64,000 nucleotides of DNA from assembly GCF_005116575.1 (NCBI RefSeq), contig NZ_SWCN01000010.1, forward strand, positions 62,001 through 126,000. Reading direction: 5' to 3'. This DNA is from Desulforhopalus sp. IMCC35007. GTDB taxonomy: Bacteria; Desulfobacterota; Desulfobulbia; Desulfobulbales; Desulfocapsaceae. The position numbers were made by a program, and so were the translations under genes. Below the pieces are notes generated by a model, which searched no databases, was not told the DNA's origin, and saw only the letters and a program-made list of their open reading frames with translations. Position 1 is the first letter of the stretch. Each line of letters starts with the position of its first letter. Below are positions 55,429-64,000 of the stretch, in pieces.

Positions 55429-58400
55429 ATGAAACTGATCCATCCGTTTTTTCAAAAACTAAAACCTTCAATTGAGTATCTATGCAACGAGGTGATTATT
55501 GCTCAAGCATGGAAAAAAACCCATGCTTACATAAGGACTCACAACTGGTATGCAGACACTCTAGCCCTCGATATTTCAGCCCTTGGTCTTGAAGCAAATG
55601 CTATAAGTTGGGGGAAGCAAATTCGCGACCCCAATACTCTCCTTTATCCTCTTGAATTGATTCCAGCAGCCAAAAGTGAAGAGTGGACTGTTGACCCGAA
55701 TAAAGGATGGATACCTAAATCCTCTGAAGAGCAGAAATGCGAACAACTATCAAAATGTTTGCAATTAGATGTAGCTGACTGTCCTAATGCCCCTATTGAT
55801 CAATTTTGCAAAAAGAACAAAGAACAAGCACAGTCTCGAGAGGATAACCCGCCTCTTCGGCCATTGGCTCATTTAATGGTAAGAGATCAAACCTGGGCAA
55901 CAGCAGCAATGCTTTGTCTTGCAGATGTTGTTGAAACAGCACAGGGCGACTGTAACGAAAATAATTTTCAAATTGCCAGATCTGAAAAAGTATACAGCTA
56001 TGGGAATCGACTATTATGTGACTGGAGAGGAAGCAATGCATGGTTTAGGTGGGGTAACAGCCAAACCTACAGAAAGTTTTTCACAGATTATCAGAAATTT
56101 CTTAAACGACCGGCAGTTATAGGTCGTGAAATTGCTGACTCAATAGGTGAAGCAGATAGAGTCTATGTTGTCAGCCTTGATCTAAAGAAGTTTTACGACC
56201 ATGTAGATATACAAGAATTGTCAGCTCGTCTTCAGGTGCTCTGCATTCGAAGTGGATACACTATTTGTGAAGAGTTTTGGAATACTTTTGAAAAGATAAC
56301 TAATTGGCAATGGGATGACAAAGCTCTTACAAGGGCAAAAGGTTTAAATCTGACACTAGGAAAAGGTTTACCTCAAGGACTTGTTTCCTCAGGCTTCTTT
56401 GCCAATGCTTATATGATTGACTTCGATCAAAAAGTTGGGACATACATCCATAAATCAATACCTGATTCAGGTGGAATAGTTTTGCATGATTATTGCAGAT
56501 ATGTTGATGACTTACGCCTTGTGTTAAGTATTGATGACGAGGAATATTACGACCAAATTAGCGAAAAAGTTAACAAATGGATTACTAAACTCCTAGCTAA
56601 ATATGCAGGTGAACATCTTCAGTTAAACACCAAAAAAACAAGCATCACAGCTCTATCTGATCTGGATAACTCTGGAAGCATTTCCGAGCGAATCAACCAA
56701 CTACAGCATGACCTCAGTGGTCCTGTGGACCGTGATATCATTGATAGTTCACTGGGTGTCCTTGAGGGACTACTTAGTACCCCCAGTGAAGATTTATCAA
56801 CAGTCACGCCAGAACATGATAAAGATCTGATCCGCGTAGTAAAATTTGATCATGACGTTCGGATAGATACGTTAAAACGTTTTGCTGCGAATAGGCTAGA
56901 AGTCCTTTTACGCAACAAGCGCAAAATGACTGAAAGTCTGCCTCATAAAGACAACCATAAAGGGAGCCCAAGCCCCATTGATAATGAAAGCGAACTTATC
57001 GCTAAGAAGCTTGTTTGGGCATGGATGAAAGACCCATCATTGGCTCTAGTTCTTAGAAAAGCGATTGAAATATATCCTTCACCTTCAATTTTGGAACCAG
57101 CCCTATCAGCAATATATAGACGTTGTAGCTTTGTTAAGCATAAAACAGAAGACAAAATCTCTTCTGCCATGGCAGACTATCTCTTAGCAGACATGTTCAG
57201 GTGCTGTTCTGAGTTTCATAGCTATTTCCAATACATTGACTACCCGCAAACTGCAGATCCCGAGGCAGTTTTTGCCGTTGCATACCAGTTTGCGCAGAAA
57301 GCAATAGCACATGGTGACGCTCTTCCTGTTTTCGTGAAAAGGCAGGCATTACTTCTTTTGGCTATTCTTCAAAAGCCAGCCCCGCTTGAACATGAAGAGG
57401 CCCAAGAAAATGATACCATGCAAGATAGCTTGCATAGAATTTTGGCTGGTAAGCAGCCGCACTGGCACCACCAACGTTTTGCGTTATATGAAGTGGCTGC
57501 TCAAATTACCAATACGCCAAATATTATTGCATCCTTTCTTATAGAGGCAACCGAACATCAAGAAGGCTCTGAGCAAAGAAAACTCATCGATGAATTGGCC
57601 AAAAGAGGTGGACCATTCTGGGAGTGTTTCTGGAAGAGATTAAAAAAATCGAAGATACCGAAGAGCCTTATAAATGAATACAAATGGGCAGCCCCGATTC
57701 TCCCGTCATCACCTCAAAAAGTTGCTCAGAGATTGTCTGTCCTTCTGTCATCGACCGATAATCCCTTTGTTCACGAATCAGCATTAATAAAGCTTGCATT
57801 GTCTTTGCTAAGAGCTTTGGAACAGAAAAATTTAACAGTTGATTTTTGCCCCTCACAGATCGAAGTTTCTCAAAAAGATTCAGGTGCTTGGGTGGATTGG
57901 GCGGAAGTTTGGCGTCCGGGTACGATCTTAACAAGTAGAGAAACATCTAGATCATACCCATACGATGAAAGATTTTCTCTTCCCAATTGGCTAAACGATA
58001 CTCTTGATGCTAAAAAGCTATATTGGTTAGGGACCATCTTAAGGGCTGTCATCGTTGGGGCTGAAGATTTTACAGGAAACCGATGGAAGTCTTCAAAGAG
58101 CAAGGGTTACAGAGGTCTCAGAACTGGCTGGTATAAACGCCGAATGGGTATGATGCACGCGCCGGAAGCGTTGGTTGGTGATTACGCAACTATCTCCCAA
58201 TGGACATCTGAGCTTCTAATGAAGTGCCTTCAGTGGCCTGGATTTGAATCAACACATATTTCACATGAAGAGATTAAAAACGTTGAAAGTGCTGTTGAGC
58301 TAATCAATGTATTAGAAAACCGCTTAGTAATTATTGACAATCTATACTGTCAAGCGACAGATCTTCCTGCACTGATCACTAGAGTGAAAAGGCCTGATAT

Positions 58401-59271
58401 AAAGAAAGATAGGCCATTTCGACTTGTAACTGTTCAATCTTTACTACCTAAATCAGATTCTTTTTCAAAGGCTGACCCAACACTCTCCAACAAAAACACA
58501 AAAGCAAAAAATCGGGATCATTTGGCACGGGTGTGTCATATAACCTATAAGACCCTCCAGGCAAAACTAAAAACAGAAGAAGACGTGAGCCAAGAGCCAT
58601 ATCCGTGTTCTGATCTTATCATTTTTCCAGAAATATCCGTTCACCCTGATGATCAAGACATTTTGAAGAGATTGGCTGATAAAACAAAATCTATGATTTT
58701 AGCAGGTTTAGTTTTCTTAGATAATGAGGGGAAATTAGTCAACATTGCACGATGGTTCTTGCCTGATTATCGACAAACCGGCCGCCAATGGATGATTCGT
58801 GACCAAGGTAAAAAAAATTTAACAGCAAACGAAATAGGTCTTGGGGTAGAAAGCTATCGCCCCTGCCAACATATCATTGAAGTTGAGGGGGACACTGAAG
58901 GACCGTACAGAATCACAGGTGCTATTTGTTATGACTCTACTGACTTGAAATTAGCGTCGGACTTAAAAGGAAAAACTGATCTCTTTGTAGTTCTAGCACA
59001 TAATAAAGATGTTAATACATTCGACGCCATGGCCACAGCTCTTCACTATCATATGTACCAACATATCGCTGTGGTCAACAAAGGTGAATTTGGTGGAACC
59101 ACTATACAGGCTCCTTACAAACAACAATATGATCGTTTGATAAGCCACGTTCATGGTTCATCCCAGATTTCTATCAGTGTTTCTGACTTAGACCTGGCAG
59201 CGTTTGATAGAAAGATAACGAAATATAAAGAAGTGAAAACTCCTCCTGCAAACACAAAAATTGGGAAATGA
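55429..59271 (+). CDS. reverse transcriptase-nitrilase fusion, defence-associated RT type 1 (UG1)
   Basis: 1280 aa. The RT domain has the catalytic Asp in motif A (VSLDLKKFYDHVD, D251), LPQG (314-317) and YVDD (358-361). The middle (about 420-1040) is helical and unrecognised. The C-terminal domain is nitrilase-like with a candidate triad: E1068 in IFPEIS, K1128 or K1129, and C1167 in AICYDS. RT-nitrilase proteins of this size are the DRT1 antiphage systems. The ATG follows GAGG. A DISARM-type helicase starts 4 bp after its stop, so the two are probably in one operon. Confidence 0.85.
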   Translation: MKLIHPFFQKLKPSIEYLCNEVIIAQAWKKTHAYIRTHNWYADTLALDISALGLEANAISWGKQIRDPNTLLYPLELIPAAKSEEWTVDPNKGWIPKSSEEQKCEQLSKCLQLDVADCPNAPIDQFCKKNKEQAQSREDNPPLRPLAHLMVRDQTWATAAMLCLADVVETAQGDCNENNFQIARSEKVYSYGNRLLCDWRGSNAWFRWGNSQTYRKFFTDYQKFLKRPAVIGREIADSIGEADRVYVVSLDLKKFYDHVDIQELSARLQVLCIRSGYTICEEFWNTFEKITNWQWDDKALTRAKGLNLTLGKGLPQGLVSSGFFANAYMIDFDQKVGTYIHKSIPDSGGIVLHDYCRYVDDLRLVLSIDDEEYYDQISEKVNKWITKLLAKYAGEHLQLNTKKTSITALSDLDNSGSISERINQLQHDLSGPVDRDIIDSSLGVLEGLLSTPSEDLSTVTPEHDKDLIRVVKFDHDVRIDTLKRFAANRLEVLLRNKRKMTESLPHKDNHKGSPSPIDNESELIAKKLVWAWMKDPSLALVLRKAIEIYPSPSILEPALSAIYRRCSFVKHKTEDKISSAMADYLLADMFRCCSEFHSYFQYIDYPQTADPEAVFAVAYQFAQKAIAHGDALPVFVKRQALLLLAILQKPAPLEHEEAQENDTMQDSLHRILAGKQPHWHHQRFALYEVAAQITNTPNIIASFLIEATEHQEGSEQRKLIDELAKRGGPFWECFWKRLKKSKIPKSLINEYKWAAPILPSSPQKVAQRLSVLLSSTDNPFVHESALIKLALSLLRALEQKNLTVDFCPSQIEVSQKDSGAWVDWAEVWRPGTILTSRETSRSYPYDERFSLPNWLNDTLDAKKLYWLGTILRAVIVGAEDFTGNRWKSSKSKGYRGLRTGWYKRRMGMMHAPEALVGDYATISQWTSELLMKCLQWPGFESTHISHEEIKNVESAVELINVLENRLVIIDNLYCQATDLPALITRVKRPDIKKDRPFRLVTVQSLLPKSDSFSKADPTLSNKNTKAKNRDHLARVCHITYKTLQAKLKTEEDVSQEPYPCSDLIIFPEISVHPDDQDILKRLADKTKSMILAGLVFLDNEGKLVNIARWFLPDYRQTGRQWMIRDQGKKNLTANEIGLGVESYRPCQHIIEVEGDTEGPYRITGAICYDSTDLKLASDLKGKTDLFVVLAHNKDVNTFDAMATALHYHMYQHIAVVNKGEFGGTTIQAPYKQQYDRLISHVHGSSQISISVSDLDLAAFDRKITKYKEVKTPPANTKIGK

Positions 59272-59275
59272 AATA

Positions 59276-62200
59276 ATGCCAGAACCATGGTTGGCACCTG
59301 AACAAGGCCAGATAGTAAAGTTACGCCATAAAATATGGGCTGTTACCGCAGTGAACAGAACTGCTGCTAAGTCCAATAATAGCATCCACCGCGTATCTTT
59401 AGAGTGCCTAAGCGACGACGCCCTAGGAGATAATATTCAGGTTATCTGGGAACGTGAGATCGCTCCAAGGTTGGTTGAATCAACGTCCCTCCCCAGTCTT
59501 ACAGCAACTGATTCTCCAGAACTGTTCGAGTCCTTTATCCGTTCGTTACAATGGGGAGCTAGTTCCCTTGCGGTTGGGGATATGCTGCAAGCTCCATTTC
59601 GGGGTGGTGTGCAAATGGAGGAGTATCAACTTGCGCCAGTAATCAGGGCAACCAAGATGCCACGTGTACGTCTTCTACTAGCAGATGATGTTGGTCTCGG
59701 TAAAACTATTGAGGCAGGGCTCGTTACTCAAGAACTTATTCATAGCCACCGAGCTAGTCGCGTCCTTATTGTTTGCCCGGCACACCTTAAGCTGAAGTGG
59801 GTCGACGAAATGGCAGAGAAATTTGGTCTCGAATTTAAAATTATCGACCGAGCTGCCGTACTGAAGATGAGGAAGGAATATGGCCCCTCCATTAACCCTT
59901 GGGCAAGCTTTCCACGACTTGTCACATCAATCGATTACCTAAAAAAAGAGCACCCTCGTCGTTTATTTGACGAGTTCACTCGTAGAAAACTTGAGGAAAG
60001 CCCAAACAACCGCCCCTGGGATTTGCTGATTTTAGATGAAGCCCACAACGCTGCTCCTTCTGGCAAGAAACACTATGTCAGAGATTCGGAAAGAACGTCT
60101 TTACTACGTTCAACAACAGAACAGTTTGAACATAAGTTGTTTTTAACTGCAACACCTCACAACGGTCATACTGCAAGTTTCACGGGTTTGCTTGAAATTC
60201 TTGATAACCTACGTTTTTCACGAGGTACAGACCTTGATAAAGCTCAGCTTTCCGCAGTAACCATTCGACGTTTAAAGGAAGAAATTACAAACCCTGACGG
60301 TACCCTTCGCTTTCCGAAAAGAATTATATTTCCACGAAATGAAAATTTAGATCCGCAGCTCTATGTTGAGCTGAAGAGCGATGAACAACGCCTTTTCGAT
60401 CTGTTGAGAGAATACACAACCAGTCGCTTAGCAACAGCTGACAAACGCTCGGAAAGACCATTACAGTTCATCCTTACTTTGTTGAAAAAGAGAACTCTGT
60501 CATCTCCTCTGGCGTTACGAGAAAGCCTCATTGTCCATACCAACAATGCAGGACTTAAAGACGAACTGGAAATTGGTGATTCTCTCTTTAACAGTTTTGA
60601 ACAGAAAGATGCTGAAGATTGGAGTGACGACGATGAGAAAGAAGATAACTTAGAAGCTGCTACAAGCGCTGCTTCCAAACTCATCACTCATCTGAGTAAT
60701 GAAGAAAAAGCCATTCTTCAAGAGATGTTTAAAATTGTCGATGAGCAGGTCAATCATTACTCAGTAAAAGCCGATAGTAAAGCTGCCGCTCTGATTGCTT
60801 GGATCGATTCAAACCTTCGAACAGATGGTGATTGGAATGGTGAACGAGTAATTATCTTCACAGAGTACAAACACACACTCAACTACTTAGAACGTATTCT
60901 TGAAAAATACGACTACCGTGATGCCACAAGAGTCATCATTGGTGGAATGAATGATAGTGAACGCCAGAAAATCAATGATGAGTTTCAGGCACCTAGCAGC
61001 CAAACCAATGTAAGAATTTTACTCGCTACCGATGCCGCATCTGAAGGTGCTGACTTCCAAAAATATTGCCGCAATCTTATTCATTATGAAATTCCTTGGA
61101 ATCCAATACGGCTCGAACAACGAAATGGACGTATCGATCGACATGGTCAAAATGCAGACGAAGTTCGTGTCCATCATTTTGTGTTTAAAAATCAGGAGGA
61201 TTCTGAGTTCCTAAAGCATATCGTCGATAAAGTAGAAACAATTAGACATGACCTTGGGAGTGTCGGGGCATTGATTGCCGATAACGTGCGAAGAAAAGCA
61301 TTAGGCCAAGTTGTAGATCTGGAAGAGATTGAGAGGAATACTCGTAGAAAAATGGCTCGCGAGGAAATGGCTCTTGAGGCCAGTGAAAATGAAAATGTAG
61401 CCAATATGATCGAAGCTTTAAACAAGGCACGCCTCGCATTGGATATTTCAGACGAGAACCAGCTGCAGTTACTCACACAAGCCTTAAATATAGAAGGCTG
61501 TGATGATGCTATCGCACAACTAGAAGATGGTGATTTTGTAATACGGTCAGTGCCAATCGCCTGGACTGAGTGCAAAGTTTACTTGAGTAATGATTATCTG
61601 CTCAAAAGACTCTCCTTTAACCGCACGAACGCAAGAGCGACTGATTCTGTAGGGATTGTCCATCTCGATCACCCATTAATGCGAAGGGCTATATCAACAT
61701 TTCGTATACAAATGTGGGGTGTGAATGCTTCAAGGAACAAGATCAATAGAGTGTCTATAACAGAATCAACAGATATAAAAAGCCCAGTTGTTATTGCATA
61801 TGGTCGTCTTGTTTTACTGGGATCGGAGCATAATAGGTTGCATGAAGGTCTAGTGCGCTGTCAGCTAAGCATTAGTAATGGAGCACTGGTTGACTGCGCA
61901 GACTTGCCTATGCTGAAGAAAGAGATTTTTTCCGGTGATATTGATAGCGTCAGAAGTTTAATTGAACCTCATATGCAAAAAATTAACGAAGACCTCGAGC
62001 TTTCCGGTAAGAGACATGCTGAGGAGCTTATTGAAACGTTGAAGAGCCGAGGAGAAGTAGCCAGAAAACATGCTCAAAGTCTTGCAACCGAGCGAATAAC
62101 CGCGATACGAAAAGCTATTAAGGATTGGACAAAGCGTTTTGATAATAAACAGTTGATGTTGTGGCCTACGGAAGAACAGGAACAACGTGAACAAGACCTC

Positions 62201-62341
62201 ATTGCTCTTCAAGAAAGACAAAAACAACTAGAGCAGGAACGTGCAACAGAGCCTAAACGACAGAGCAATTTATATAAAGCGACAGACAAGAGAATGTATC
62301 CAGTTGCATTGGAAATTATCCTGCCAAAGGAGAACAACTGA
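59276..62341 (+). CDS. drmD: SNF2-type helicase, DISARM DrmD-like
   Basis: 1021 aa. SF2/SNF2 motifs are ADDVGLGKTIEAG (K143), ILDEAHNA (D254), TATPHNGH and, in the C-terminal lobe, ATDAASEGADFQ and QRNGRIDRHGQ. An extended helical C-terminus follows. The N-terminal lobe (EGQIVKLRHKIWAVT, VIWEREI and the QAPFRGGVQMEEYQL lead-in) fits DrmD of class 1 DISARM. The start ATG is at 59276; an in-frame TTG at 59261 overlaps the RT gene. It overlaps the methylase gene by one base. Confidence 0.78.
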   Translation: MPEPWLAPEQGQIVKLRHKIWAVTAVNRTAAKSNNSIHRVSLECLSDDALGDNIQVIWEREIAPRLVESTSLPSLTATDSPELFESFIRSLQWGASSLAVGDMLQAPFRGGVQMEEYQLAPVIRATKMPRVRLLLADDVGLGKTIEAGLVTQELIHSHRASRVLIVCPAHLKLKWVDEMAEKFGLEFKIIDRAAVLKMRKEYGPSINPWASFPRLVTSIDYLKKEHPRRLFDEFTRRKLEESPNNRPWDLLILDEAHNAAPSGKKHYVRDSERTSLLRSTTEQFEHKLFLTATPHNGHTASFTGLLEILDNLRFSRGTDLDKAQLSAVTIRRLKEEITNPDGTLRFPKRIIFPRNENLDPQLYVELKSDEQRLFDLLREYTTSRLATADKRSERPLQFILTLLKKRTLSSPLALRESLIVHTNNAGLKDELEIGDSLFNSFEQKDAEDWSDDDEKEDNLEAATSAASKLITHLSNEEKAILQEMFKIVDEQVNHYSVKADSKAAALIAWIDSNLRTDGDWNGERVIIFTEYKHTLNYLERILEKYDYRDATRVIIGGMNDSERQKINDEFQAPSSQTNVRILLATDAASEGADFQKYCRNLIHYEIPWNPIRLEQRNGRIDRHGQNADEVRVHHFVFKNQEDSEFLKHIVDKVETIRHDLGSVGALIADNVRRKALGQVVDLEEIERNTRRKMAREEMALEASENENVANMIEALNKARLALDISDENQLQLLTQALNIEGCDDAIAQLEDGDFVIRSVPIAWTECKVYLSNDYLLKRLSFNRTNARATDSVGIVHLDHPLMRRAISTFRIQMWGVNASRNKINRVSITESTDIKSPVVIAYGRLVLLGSEHNRLHEGLVRCQLSISNGALVDCADLPMLKKEIFSGDIDSVRSLIEPHMQKINEDLELSGKRHAEELIETLKSRGEVARKHAQSLATERITAIRKAIKDWTKRFDNKQLMLWPTEEQEQREQDLIALQERQKQLEQERATEPKRQSNLYKATDKRMYPVALEIILPKENN

Positions 62342-64000
62342 TGGCGACCAATAAGCGCGTTGCGAATCGGCAACATCGCTGGTTGTCCAGCGTAGAAATT
62401 ACCGGTGTTGTATTAAGCGAACCTGTACTTGCAGATGCGGGTAACTTCCGTTCGCTCGATAAAAAAGAAATAGCAGAATTCAGAAAGCAAAGAGAGATCT
62501 GGAATCTCCCCAAAGGAATGGTGGAAGGTGATGGTCAACCAGCTTGGCTAAACTTTATTTTAGAGGACTTCTTAGGACTTAAAGATAAAGACTATTGGCA
62601 GGTAGGCGCTGCTATTCCTGCGAATATGGTTGTGAATTTGTCAGAGCACCAGGAGGTATTGCGGCCCAATCGTATCTTAATAGATGACGGTCAACCTGTG
62701 ATGCTAGTACTGGAAGTACCCAGAGAACAGTCACTTGATAGAACATGGCTTCAGGCGCAAGGGCGTTGGAAAGCATCGCCTACAACAAAACTTGATCGGT
62801 TATTGCGAGAGACGAAAGTAGAGTTAGGCCTGCTCACCAATGGTGAAGCATGGCGTTTGGTTGTGGCATCACCGTCAGAAACTACCTCTTGGTTAACGTG
62901 GACAGCTCATACCTGGAATGATGATATTCTTACCCTCGCAGCCTTTAAAAACTTGCTGGGAGAAACCCGTTTTTTTGCAGGACCTCGTGAAGAAGTAATC
63001 TTAGAACTGATCAAGCAAAGTCGAGAGAGGCAGTTAGATGTTGCAGATCAACTCGGTAACCAGGTACGTGAAGCACTACAGCTATTAGTGCATGACCTGG
63101 ATCGCGTTGATGCAGATCTAGATGGTGAGTATTTAAAAGACTATACAGAATCAGAAATTTTTGAATCTACGGTCGCTTTCATAATGCGACTGATATTTAC
63201 TCTTTATGCAGAAGAGAACGGTTTACTGCCGCATGGTAATGTAGCTTATGATCGCGCCTATGGTGTACTCCACCTGCTCACAGAACTTGAAGAGACCAAG
63301 CGGTTATCGCCCGACAAATTAAAGCATTCTTATTCTGCTTATGCCAGATTATTAGCCAGCACCCAACTTTTACATGATGGCAGTATCGACCCTGATATCC
63401 GAATAGCTGCGCATGGTGGTCAGCTATTTGATCCAAACCGCTATCCATTGCTCGATGGTCGGACTAAAGCTGGTGTTTGGGCAACTGAGGAGCCAGAGCC
63501 GCCGAAGGTTCGGGATTCCGTCGTTCGTGATGTATTGCGTAGTCTCAAATACGCAAAGGCAGAAGGTGTACGCCAAATTGTCAGTTACCGTACCCTAGCA
63601 GTTGAACAGATTGGTCATATGTACGAGGGGTTGCTGGATCGCCGTGCTGCCCGAGCGCCTAGTCATGAGGCTCTACTCTTGTTGCAAGGTGGACCAACAA
63701 TCAAAGAGCCTGACCCTATCGCCGCTAGAACGTTCAGTGGATTAGATCAGGTCGTACTCATTAAGGCCATAGCAAAACTCACAAGCAAAACGGCGAATAC
63801 GATTAGAACAGTTTTAGAACGTGAAGAAAATCGTCATAATCTACCCGACCTTGGGACAGATGATGTTGAATTATTGGAAATCGCAACTCCAGTTATTCGA
63901 TTTATAAAGAAATTAGGAATTGTGCGCCCAGGTGGCTTATATATTACCCAAGGGCAAGATCGCCGATCGAGTGGAGCACACTACACTCCTCCCACACTTA
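62341..64000 (+). CDS. drmMI: adenine-specific DNA methylase, DISARM DrmMI-like, cut by the window end
   Basis: Open for 553 codons to the end of the window with no stop. The N-terminal half is the helical region of Eco57I/PglX-like methylases (RLIFTLYAEENGLLPH). The last residues, RSSGAHYTPPTL, are the lead-in to the S-adenosylmethionine-binding motif, which must lie beyond 64000. Order after a SNF2 helicase matches class 1 DISARM, where drmA, drmB and drmC would be expected next. It starts at ATG overlapping the helicase stop (TGATG). Confidence 0.78.
   Translation, partial: MATNKRVANRQHRWLSSVEITGVVLSEPVLADAGNFRSLDKKEIAEFRKQREIWNLPKGMVEGDGQPAWLNFILEDFLGLKDKDYWQVGAAIPANMVVNLSEHQEVLRPNRILIDDGQPVMLVLEVPREQSLDRTWLQAQGRWKASPTTKLDRLLRETKVELGLLTNGEAWRLVVASPSETTSWLTWTAHTWNDDILTLAAFKNLLGETRFFAGPREEVILELIKQSRERQLDVADQLGNQVREALQLLVHDLDRVDADLDGEYLKDYTESEIFESTVAFIMRLIFTLYAEENGLLPHGNVAYDRAYGVLHLLTELEETKRLSPDKLKHSYSAYARLLASTQLLHDGSIDPDIRIAAHGGQLFDPNRYPLLDGRTKAGVWATEEPEPPKVRDSVVRDVLRSLKYAKAEGVRQIVSYRTLAVEQIGHMYEGLLDRRAARAPSHEALLLLQGGPTIKEPDPIAARTFSGLDQVVLIKAIAKLTSKTANTIRTVLEREENRHNLPDLGTDDVELLEIATPVIRFIKKLGIVRPGGLYITQGQDRRSSGAHYTPPTL

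Larger units (their letters stand above)
34334..64000. mobile_element. integrated conjugative/mobilisable element, right end outside window
   Basis: Inferred from a tyrosine integrase next to a tRNA 3' end and a coupling ATPase with an HD-domain partner. Plasmid-type recombination genes (Rad52-like, SSB, RadC, DUF932), toxin-antitoxin pairs and a defence island extend the case. The left boundary should lie within the tRNA 3' end. The matching direct repeat of the tRNA tail is expected beyond 64000. I see no type IV secretion genes here, so whether the element is self-transmissible is open. Confidence 0.8.

Overview
The window reads as a bacterial chromosome of Desulfobacterota type, most likely a Desulfobulbales relative. 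This rests on gene order and protein style (secY followed directly by map, zinc-type S14 and L36, a short EF-Ts, paired glgC-like genes). It is an inference; no 16S gene is present.

Region 1 (1-34350) is conserved core genome. It holds the S10-spc-alpha ribosomal protein run (rplB, partial, to rplQ, with secY, map, infA and rpoA), closed by a strong terminator. A YkgJ-type cysteine-cluster gene follows, then rpsB-tsf-pyrH-frr, an isoprenoid, lipid and envelope run (uppS, cdsA, dxr, rseP), tsaB, ispG, proS and a RelA/SpoT homologue whose hydrolase site is lost. Next come an Smr protein, an FKBP-type isomerase, and on the minus strand an LptF/G permease and CrcB. A DHH phosphoesterase and two ADP-glucose pyrophosphorylase-like genes lead to tRNA-Arg(CCU).

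Region 2 (about 34334-64000, right end not in the window) looks like an integrated conjugative or mobilisable element inserted at the 3' end of that tRNA. Beside the tRNA are a decayed integrase N-terminus and an intact tyrosine recombinase. A leftward block holds mqsA with a broken mqsR, HU, two unknown genes, an HD-domain membrane-anchored protein, a TraD-like coupling ATPase and an unrecognised protein. A rightward six-gene catabolic and transport cassette (DUF2848, nitrilase-family amidase, DUF1445, TRAP DctPQM) is bounded by a 515-bp direct repeat made from the 5' half of that unrecognised gene. A broken brnT with intact brnA follows.

Then comes a recombination block (Rad52-like annealing protein, Cas4/RecB-like nuclease, SSB, RadC, DUF932). 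Each of its five genes is preceded by the same nested hairpin leader (inner UCCC-N5-GGGR plus a compensating outer stem). This repeated leader is the most novel signal I found. The element continues with an AbiE type IV toxin-antitoxin pair and a defence island: a 1280-aa reverse transcriptase-nitrilase (DRT type 1) lying 4 nt upstream of a DISARM-type drmD helicase and a drmMI methylase that runs off the window.

Two independent toxin genes (mqsR, brnT) are destroyed while their antitoxins stay intact. The AbiE pair, the RT-nitrilase and the visible DISARM genes are all open.
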